6,151 nt of DNA from Candidatus Zixiibacteriota bacterium (GTDB lineage: Bacteria; Zixibacteria; MSB-5A5; GN15; PGXB01): the NCBI GenBank assembly GCA_030642025.1, contig DAOWOO010000091.1, positions 1 to 6,151 of the forward strand, read 5' to 3'. This document shows, in pieces, positions 1 to 4,760 of the stretch (positions are counted from its first letter, which is position 1; every line of letters starts with the position of its first letter). The notes beneath the pieces were generated by a model. The model was given only the letters and a program-made list of their open reading frames with translations. It ran no database searches and was not told the DNA's origin. The position numbers and the translations under genes were made by a program.

Positions 1-1411
1 CGCCCAGTCGGTAAATATCCTTGTTGCCCCAGCCGTCATTGCCGAGAAGAACCGTGTTGAGATTGTAAAAATGTATCTGAGGCAGAAGCATCTTCAACTG
101 GGATGGATCAGCCGGAATATAAATACAGTCTATCCAGATTGGAACCGCTTCGGCTTCAATGGTATCGCCCTCATCGGTAACAAAAATTGTCGGATTCAAC
201 AGTTCCCCCAGCATGAGTGACTTGATATCCTTGACATAAGGACCGAAATCGGTTTCCCGGACACGAAAATACTCAGTAGTAAGGATAGTGCCTCCCATTT
301 GCTGAAACCGATTGGCAAACGCCTCGGCCATACTTATTTGATCCGCCGAAGTTGGTGTAATGATTGCCGCGGTATCGGCACCGAGATCCATGCGAGCGAA
401 TTCGGCCATCATAATACCCTGCCGGTCAAGATTCGGCTGAAGTTGAAAGCAGCTTGATGATAGCTGTGTCAGACCCGACTGGCTGGCCGCCGGTGCAATC
501 AGCGGCAAATCACCACAGGCCAGAACCGCCGAGGCCACCGCTGTTTCCTCGGAGGTTAGAGGGCCGATAACAGCCGCGATATTCTCCTCGGATAAGGCCC
601 GGATAACTCGCGCCGCTTCCAGATTTTTGCCGCCGGTATCGTAGGTCGTTAATTTTATATCTTCACCGGTGCCGGTAGTATACTGATCCAGCCCCAGCTT
701 GATCCCGTTAAGAATGGCCTCTCCGAACCGTTGCAGTTCACCCGAAAGCGGGAGAACAACGCCCAGCCCAACCTGCCTGGTTATCATCTGCGAAGTTTCA
801 TTATACAGCCGTGCGGCCTCGGTGGAATTGCAGGATTCAAGCAAGGTACGGGCCGACTGATAGTTTCTCTGCGCAATCAACTCCCGCGCAATAACCACGA
901 CCAGGTCACAGCGACGTGACCGGGGCATTGAAGCCGCCAGCACGCGTTTGACAACGGCCGCATTCGGGGCCCCCGCCGTACCGGCAATCGACCGCGCGGC
1001 CATCCCGGTCAACTCTTCATCGGACGAAAGGATATAGGCCTGAAGATACGACTCAACCGCCTGACCGAACCGGCCATAACGAAAATCAATATTAGCGAGG
1101 AAAAAATGGCAGTACGGTACATACGATGATCGGCGATATGATAGAATCAGCCGCCCGAAAGCGGCCCGGCTCTCGGCTGAAAGTTCGGCATAATAGGCAG
1201 CCTTGGCCTTATAGAAAAGATATCGATCGGCATCAATCGAACTGCGATTGGTCTCGCACAATCGCACAAGAATATTGTATGCCTTCAGGTACTCGCCTGT
1301 CTCGAGGAAACCGTAGGCCTCTGAAAAATCCTCGCTGTCATCGGCTGTACTTATCGAGGGAGCCGACAGAAACAGCAGAATAAATACCGCTATAATCCGG
1401 AACAGATTCAT
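1..1411 (-). CDS. Secreted TPR-like / type-1 periplasmic-binding domain protein (LivK/LpoA-like), C-terminus off the window
   Basis: Partial gene: 470 codons are open from an ATG at 1411 to the left edge with no stop. The N-terminus (MNLFRIIAVFILLFLSAPS) is a typical signal peptide, likely cleaved after the Ser-Thr-Ala at residues 21-23. There is no lipobox cysteine, so the protein should be soluble in the periplasm. Residues about 27-205 are helical and TPR-like (e.g. FLETGEYLKAYNIL, and ANIDFRYGRFGQAVESYLQA at 106-125). From about residue 213 a type-1 periplasmic-binding fold begins (VGLGVVLPLSGELQRFGEAI), followed by AAVIGPLTSEE at 279-289 and LIAPAASQSG at 304-313, the usual ligand-pocket region of LivJ/LivK proteins. 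TPR plus this fold is the architecture of LpoA-type penicillin-binding-protein activators, but amino-acid-type ABC substrate-binding proteins share the fold. No ABC permease or ATPase is nearby, so the ligand and partner are unknown. It starts 5 nt after the DUF151 gene, with no strong ribosome binding site seen. Family assignment is solid; function is inferred. Confidence 0.85.
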   Translation of the reverse strand, partial: MNLFRIIAVFILLFLSAPSISTADDSEDFSEAYGFLETGEYLKAYNILVRLCETNRSSIDADRYLFYKAKAAYYAELSAESRAAFGRLILSYRRSSYVPYCHFFLANIDFRYGRFGQAVESYLQAYILSSDEELTGMAARSIAGTAGAPNAAVVKRVLAASMPRSRRCDLVVVIARELIAQRNYQSARTLLESCNSTEAARLYNETSQMITRQVGLGVVLPLSGELQRFGEAILNGIKLGLDQYTTGTGEDIKLTTYDTGGKNLEAARVIRALSEENIAAVIGPLTSEETAVASAVLACGDLPLIAPAASQSGLTQLSSSCFQLQPNLDRQGIMMAEFARMDLGADTAAIITPTSADQISMAEAFANRFQQMGGTILTTEYFRVRETDFGPYVKDIKSLMLGELLNPTIFVTDEGDTIEAEAVPIWIDCIYIPADPSQLKMLLPQIHFYNLNTVLLGNDGWGNKDIYRLG

Positions 1412-1416
1412 AACCG

Positions 1417-1905
1417 CTACAAAGAGTACTTCCCGAAATCCTCAGGATCAATTCGGCGTAAGCGCTCGGCCAGAGACTCCGGATCATTGGAAACTTCTTC
1501 CGGCTTATCCTCCGGATTCAAATTGAAAAGAGCTTCCTCGACGTAAATCGGAGCCTTGGCTTTCAAGGCCAGTGCTATTGAATCGGAAGGACGGGCATCG
1601 ATGTCAAGACTATCACCGTTGGATGACAAATAAACCCGTGCGTAAAATGTCTGCTCTTTCAATTCGGTGATCTCAACCTTTTCAACTTTGGCCGCCAGTG
1701 AAGCGATGATGCTCTTTAAGAGATCATGCGTCATCGGCCGCTTGGAATCGACTCCGGAAAGCTCCATGGCTATGGCCCACGCCTCGGAATGACCGATCCA
1801 GATCGGCAGGACTTTGTCCAGATTAATCGGCGACAGAATCACTACCGGCGAATTGGTGGTCATATCAAGCGCCAAGCCGTCCACTTTAACTTCCAGCATG
1901 GCCAT
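1417..1905 (-). CDS. Bifunctional nuclease / DUF151 family protein
   Basis: This 162-residue protein belongs to the DUF151 (BFN, TM0160-like) family, whose plant and bacterial members have been described as nucleases acting on RNA and DNA. The family core is complete: an N-terminal strand (MLEVKVDGLALD), the block IWIGHSEAWAI at 35-45, RPMTHDLL at 56-63, and DARPSDSIALAL at 103-114 followed by the conserved API(Y)V. The C-terminus (residues about 131-162) is a short charged tail ending in IDPEDFGKYSL, and there is no UVR domain of the kind fused to some relatives. The start at 1905 is chosen because translation then begins exactly at the domain, and a GAAAGG sits 9 nt upstream. The reading frame stays open further into rplI, but that extension (to 2064) is only rplI read in another frame. 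A second ATG two codons later is possible. It follows rplI by 4 nt, so the two are probably translationally coupled. The physiological substrate is unknown. Confidence 0.9.
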   Translation of the reverse strand: MAMLEVKVDGLALDMTTNSPVVILSPINLDKVLPIWIGHSEAWAIAMELSGVDSKRPMTHDLLKSIIASLAAKVEKVEITELKEQTFYARVYLSSNGDSLDIDARPSDSIALALKAKAPIYVEEALFNLNPEDKPEEVSNDPESLAERLRRIDPEDFGKYSL

Positions 1906-1909
1906 AACA

Positions 1910-2356
1910 TTATGCCTTTCTGATAACCCAGACTTTGATGTTGGCAATAACGTCCTTTTCAATCTTAATCGGAACGGTGTAAACACCCAATGATTTAATC
2001 GGCTCTTCAAGCAGGATATTGCGTTTGTCAATATTGATATTCTGCTCCGCAAGAAGCGCCGCAATATTCTGTGAGGTTACCGAACCGAAAATCTTGTCCT
2101 CCTCGCCAACCTGGACTTCTACTGTCAGTGACATCTTTTCAAGATTATCTTTGAGCTTCTCAGCTTCATTGCGTTTTTTGCGCTCCCGAATATTGGTCTG
2201 CTTCTCAATCTCACTGATGGCCAGGACATTGGCTTTGGTCGCCGGTATGGCCAGGTTTCGGGGAAACAGGAAATTCCGCCCGTAGCCCGACTTGACCTCG
2301 ATAATATCACCGGCCTGGCCAAGATCCCGGACATCTTCTCTTAATATTACTCTCAT
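1910..2356 (-). CDS. rplI: 50S ribosomal protein bL9
   Basis: Full-length bL9 of 148 residues, the usual size (about 147-150). It binds 23S rRNA near the base of the L1 stalk and extends from the large subunit, where it affects reading-frame maintenance and spacing of neighbouring ribosomes. The N-terminal RNA-binding domain carries the hallmark VKSGYGRNFLFPRNLAIPAT (residues 21-40). This is followed by the long connecting helix rich in Lys, Arg and Glu (about 41-75) and the C-terminal domain with KIFGSVTSQNIA (88-99) and the closing KIEKDVIANIKVWVIRK. The ATG at 2356 gives the canonical MRVIL start and has a GAAAGG 8 nt upstream. It lies 31 nt after the DUF2232 gene and 4 nt before the DUF151 gene, in a typical rpsF-rpsR-rplI neighbourhood. 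No unusual residues were seen. Confidence 0.98.
   Translation of the reverse strand: MRVILREDVRDLGQAGDIIEVKSGYGRNFLFPRNLAIPATKANVLAISEIEKQTNIRERKKRNEAEKLKDNLEKMSLTVEVQVGEEDKIFGSVTSQNIAALLAEQNINIDKRNILLEEPIKSLGVYTVPIKIEKDVIANIKVWVIRKA
1915..1920 (-). promoter_or_regulatory. Ribosome binding site of the DUF151 gene, inside the end of rplI
   Basis: The transcript reads GAAAGG here, 9 nt before the ATG at 1905. It lies in the last codons of rplI and favours this start over the out-of-frame ATG at 1910 that overlaps the rplI stop (TAATG). It implies reinitiation by ribosomes finishing rplI. Confidence 0.55.
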
Positions 2357-2364
2357 CTTTCTAT

Positions 2365-2370
2365 CCTTTC
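2365..2370 (-). promoter_or_regulatory. Ribosome binding site of rplI
   Basis: GAAAGG on the transcript, with 8 nt between it and the rplI ATG. It lies within the 31-nt gap after the membrane-protein gene, which otherwise is A/T-rich and shows no hairpin or terminator. Confidence 0.6.
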
Positions 2371-2387
2371 ATCCATTTTTTAACAAA

Positions 2388-3317
2388 TCAGCCGATAATT
2401 CGCGCCCTCACCTTACGGAAATCGAAATAGCTGTCAAAGAAACCGACCAGTGCCGCCAGGATAAGTCCCGGCAACTGCAGGAAAACCAATCCGATATAGA
2501 AAAGTACTCTGAGAAACAGCGACAATCGTATCTTTTTCAGATAAAACTCAAATACCGAAAAACCAAAAACCGCATAGAAAAATCCTATAAACAAGAGGAA
2601 ATTGTCGGCTATAATTTTTATCAGTTCCGTTCCGACAAGGCGCGCCAGAAGAAAAGCGCCGAAAACAAAAATATAATAATCCGGCATTTTCCAGATTATA
2701 AAATCACCGAAGGTGGGGACAAATTCGCCAAGTCCTTTCAACAGGATAACCAGGCACAACCAGCCGAAAAACAACTGAAACGACCCCGAAAGAGCCATCA
2801 TTGCCGGGATCAATCTTTTGGCCTGGGCAATCATGGAATCCGCCAGGCTGGCCATTTCGGCGACCTCGGTTGATGAGGCCCCGGAGCCTGTGGCCAGTCC
2901 ATTCTGAATCCAGCGGTTGGCCTCGTCAAGCGTATGGAAAATCAGATCCTTCTCAAACCAGAAAAGCAGAAATGATATCAACGATGAAACCAGTATCGAT
3001 ATTAAAAATGCTTTCCCGGGTGAAATTCCGCTACTCAATAATCTTCCAAAGACTATCCCGGTCAACACCGTTCCCGCCCAGACACCGAGCAAAATCAATG
3101 AAAAGCCGAAAACAAGTGAGGCCAATATAATCGATCCGAAAGCGCCGATTCCCAGTAAGATATATCTGGCCCTGAATGAAAAATATATTACGGCCATTAA
3201 AGCGGCCGTCTGCGCCAGATAGCCGATCAACGGTATTCCTGAAAAAATCGGGAATACCAGAAGCGCCAGAAGACCAACGCCGGCGAAATATTTCTCTATC
3301 GTGCCCCAGTCAGGCAT
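2388..3317 (-). CDS. DUF2232 (YybS-like) polytopic membrane protein
   Basis: Very hydrophobic protein of 309 residues with roughly eight to nine predicted membrane segments. The first runs from about residue 13, and the last ones include LLFIGFFYAVFGFSVFEFYL and LFYIGLVFLQLPGLILAALVG. A more polar stretch between about residues 125 and 170 (LDEANRWIQNG through SMIAQAKRL) is probably the one sizeable loop. The C-terminus ends in FFDSYFDFRK (293-302), resembling the G-x-F-D-x-W-F-D-F-R ending of DUF2232/YybS proteins, and the position between rpsR and rplI matches that family. Function is not established; roles in sporulation or the cell envelope have been suggested for relatives. The start is uncertain. 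The ATG at 3317 has GGGA 5 nt upstream. A TTG at 3338 would add seven residues (LIPDGKF, with an initiator Met) and has only an AAGG one base away, which is too close. With the ATG start it begins 24 nt after the rpsR stop. Confidence 0.85.
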   Translation of the reverse strand: MPDWGTIEKYFAGVGLLALLVFPIFSGIPLIGYLAQTAALMAVIYFSFRARYILLGIGAFGSIILASLVFGFSLILLGVWAGTVLTGIVFGRLLSSGISPGKAFLISILVSSLISFLLFWFEKDLIFHTLDEANRWIQNGLATGSGASSTEVAEMASLADSMIAQAKRLIPAMMALSGSFQLFFGWLCLVILLKGLGEFVPTFGDFIIWKMPDYYIFVFGAFLLARLVGTELIKIIADNFLLFIGFFYAVFGFSVFEFYLKKIRLSLFLRVLFYIGLVFLQLPGLILAALVGFFDSYFDFRKVRARIIG

Positions 3318-3341
3318 AAATTTCCCATCGGGTATCAAACC

Positions 3342-3575
3342 TTAGCGATACACTTCGCTGGCAAACGGCAGAATAGCCAGATGCCTGGCCCTTTTTATGG
3401 CATTTGTCAGCCGTCTCTGGTGAAATGCACATGTTCCGGAAATTCGACGCGGGACTATCTTCCCACGTTCATTGGTAAACCGCCTTAAAAGCCGGTCATT
3501 AAGATAAGGTATAGTGTCTATTTTATCTTCGCAAAAGCGGCAAACGCGCTTCCGCCTCCTATCAAATTCAGCCAT
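3342..3575 (-). CDS. rpsR: 30S ribosomal protein bS18, zinc-binding (C+) form
   Basis: Complete bS18 of 77 residues, a normal length. It is a small-subunit protein that binds 16S rRNA in the platform as a heterodimer with bS6. The family signature is clear: NERGKIVPRRISGTCAFHQRRLTNAIKRARHLAILPF (from residue 35). Cysteines at 12 and 15 (CRFC) and Cys49 with His52 (CAFH) form a full C-x2-C plus C-x2-H set, the zinc-binding C+ form. The E. coli protein has lost most of these residues. The ATG at 3575 is preceded by GAGG with 9-nt spacing. It lies 24 nt downstream of rpsF, with no ssb or priB gene between them as found in many other bacteria, which fits co-expression of the bS6:bS18 pair. Confidence 0.98.
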   Translation of the reverse strand: MAEFDRRRKRVCRFCEDKIDTIPYLNDRLLRRFTNERGKIVPRRISGTCAFHQRRLTNAIKRARHLAILPFASEVYR

Positions 3576-3584
3576 TGTATTTAA

Positions 3585-3588
3585 CCTC
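3585..3588 (-). promoter_or_regulatory. Ribosome binding site of rpsR
   Basis: GAGG on the transcript, 9 nt before the rpsR ATG, in the 24-nt spacer after rpsF. Confidence 0.55.
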
Positions 3589-3599
3589 GCGTTAACCTG

Positions 3600-4130
3600 T
3601 TACAGTTCTTTTGTCTCAGTTGAATCAGCTTCTGATTCAGTCTGCTTCTCTTCAGTTGCTTCTTCCGGGTCAGACCTTGGTTCAGTCACCGATTCAGCAT
3701 TAACCTCGGGGCTTTCGGTCGGCCGGGATTGCTCTTCAACTGCCGGGGTTTCCTCCACCGCTGGTTTTTCTTTCACCTCGCGATTGGGAACAGCCTGCGG
3801 CCGGCGAGACGAACGATGGAAATCTTCGGCCATACCATCCGGATTGCCCTCGCAAACAACCGTCAAATAGCGGATATACGGTTCTTCCAGTTTAAAGAAA
3901 CGCTCCAACTCAGTTAAGACGGAGTTGTCGGCGTCATAGATAAACCGGGTGTAATATCCCTGGGTGTACTTCTTGATCGGGTACGCCAGACGGCGAATAC
4001 CAATCCGCTCTTCCTTGTGAATTATACCCCGGTGATTGCTGATAAGATCGGAAACAGCTTTGACCTGGCGATCAAACGTGGCCTCATCGGCCTGGGGACC
4101 CAGAATAAAAGTGGTCTCGTATGTGCGCAC
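3600..4130 (-). CDS. rpsF: 30S ribosomal protein bS6 with a long acidic C-terminal tail
   Basis: This 176-residue protein has a normal bS6 core in residues 1-94 (MRTYETTFIL; IIHKEERIGIRRLAYPIKKY at 36-55; GYYTRFIYDAD; LERFFKLEEPYIRYLTV). bS6 binds the 16S rRNA platform together with bS18. The core is followed by about 82 extra residues (95-176) rich in Glu, Pro, Ser and Thr, including two PAVEE repeats (123-127 and 129-133) and ending SEADSTETKEL. Common bS6 proteins are about 95-135 residues, so this tail is unusually long. It looks disordered and makes the protein acidic overall. The start is a GTG at 4130, fixed by a strong AGGGAGG 7 nt upstream and by alignment of the canonical M-R-x-Y-E-T beginning. 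It lies 42 nt after pth and 24 nt before rpsR. In E. coli, RimK adds glutamates to the bS6 C-terminus; whether that happens here cannot be told. Confidence 0.97.
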   Translation of the reverse strand: MRTYETTFILGPQADEATFDRQVKAVSDLISNHRGIIHKEERIGIRRLAYPIKKYTQGYYTRFIYDADNSVLTELERFFKLEEPYIRYLTVVCEGNPDGMAEDFHRSSRRPQAVPNREVKEKPAVEETPAVEEQSRPTESPEVNAESVTEPRSDPEEATEEKQTESEADSTETKEL

Positions 4131-4137
4131 TAATGCA

Positions 4138-4144
4138 CCTCCCT
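4138..4144 (-). promoter_or_regulatory. Strong Shine-Dalgarno site of rpsF, deciding its GTG start
   Basis: The transcript carries AGGGAGG with 7 nt to the GTG at 4130. It is the best ribosome binding site in the window and supports the non-ATG start of a highly expressed ribosomal protein. Confidence 0.8.
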
Positions 4145-4146
4145 TC

Positions 4147-4163
4147 GGACGTTGTCCTAACGG
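4147..4163 (-). promoter_or_regulatory. Candidate bS6:bS18 leader element before rpsF (CCG plus small hairpin)
   Basis: In the 42-nt pth-rpsF spacer the transcript reads CCG (4163-4161), then TTA, then a hairpin GGAC-AAC-GTCC (4157-4147), ending 2 nt before the Shine-Dalgarno site. Many bacteria have a leader in front of rpsF in which a CCG next to a stem is recognised by the S6:S18 complex to repress translation. The position and ingredients fit. However, the stem is only 4 bp, an overlapping alternative stem (CGTT with AACG) exists, and the outer helix of the known motif is not clear. It is a candidate only. Confidence 0.25.
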
Positions 4164-4172
4164 CCCCGGACT

Positions 4173-4760
4173 TCATGCCGTATCCGGAGCAGGGTTATCG
4201 TTGTTATACTCTGACATCGCCTTATCAAGGCGATATCTTAATGAATATAATACCGCTTCGGCCGATTTTTCAAGCGTTTTCTGAATAATTTCACATTCTT
4301 TTTTAGAAAGCCTTTCAAGAACGAAATCAATCGAATCAACCCCCTCGGGAATCGGCCCTATCCCCATCCTAAGCCGGGGAATTTTCTCGGTCTCAAGACT
4401 ATAAATCACCGAGGCCAGCCCGTTATGACCACCGTCGGCACCTCCCCGGCGAATCCTTATTTTACCCAGTGGAAGATTGAAATCGTCGCAGACAATCAAT
4501 ATCTGATCGGTCGGAACCTGAAAATGCTTCACCGCCTGCTCAACCGCCTTACCGGAGTTATTCATATATGTTGTCGGCCAGATCAGCCTGACCGGTCTGG
4601 TGTCGATAATCCGCTCTATATAAAAATAATCACCCGAACCGGGCTGGCGTTTCTTTTTCCACTTTTCGGCTATGATATCAAGGACATTAAATCCGAGATT
4701 ATGCCTGCTTCCCGCATATTTTTCTCCGACATTTCCCAGCCCGGCAATCAGCGAAATCAT
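4173..4760 (-). CDS. pth: Peptidyl-tRNA hydrolase
   Basis: This 195-residue enzyme, of typical family length, hydrolyses the ester bond of peptidyl-tRNAs released prematurely from ribosomes and so recycles tRNA in the cytoplasm. The catalytic elements are all present: GLGNVG at 7-12 with Asn10, the SRHNLGF block with catalytic His20, PTTYMNNSGKAV at 62-73 with the tRNA-binding Asn67, DDFNLPLGKIRIR with Asp92, and GGADGGHNGL at 106-115 with Asn113. The start at 4760 begins exactly at MISLIAGLGN, and the ATG overlaps the stop of the upstream ATPase gene as ATGA. The frame remains open to 4856, but that 32-residue extension is only the ATPase gene read in another frame. No strong Shine-Dalgarno sequence precedes it, which fits translational coupling to the ATPase. 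It is followed after 42 nt by rpsF. The pth link to ribosomal genes is normal; the copper ATPase as upstream partner is not. Confidence 0.97.
   Translation of the reverse strand: MISLIAGLGNVGEKYAGSRHNLGFNVLDIIAEKWKKKRQPGSGDYFYIERIIDTRPVRLIWPTTYMNNSGKAVEQAVKHFQVPTDQILIVCDDFNLPLGKIRIRRGGADGGHNGLASVIYSLETEKIPRLRMGIGPIPEGVDSIDFVLERLSKKECEIIQKTLEKSAEAVLYSLRYRLDKAMSEYNNDNPAPDTA

Noticed and set aside
731..1383. Small plus-strand open frames at 731-919 and 1126-1383
   Set aside because: Both are antisense to the continuous 470-codon minus-strand gene with a signal peptide and binding-protein motifs.
1906..2064. 53-residue N-terminal extension of the DUF151 protein
   Set aside because: It is rplI read in another frame; the DUF151 domain starts at the Met at 1905, which has a suitable ribosome binding site.
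2353..2376. Seven-codon mini-ORF (MDERIER) whose TGA overlaps the rplI ATG
   Set aside because: There is no ribosome binding site before it, and its sequence is the rplI Shine-Dalgarno region itself; most likely coincidence.
2357..2387. Possible terminator between the membrane-protein gene and rplI
   Set aside because: There is an A/T-rich stretch but no inverted repeat ahead of a T-run on the minus strand.
2292..2873. 193-codon plus-strand open frame opposite the membrane-protein gene
   Set aside because: It is antisense to a well-supported DUF2232 gene, its translation is a low-complexity Gln/Lys/Arg-rich sequence without family features, and no ribosome binding site or promoter is evident.
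3514..3870. Ser-rich plus-strand open frame opposite rpsF and rpsR
   Set aside because: The Ser-rich composition is the complement of the Glu- and Thr-rich bS6 tail codons, so it is a shadow.
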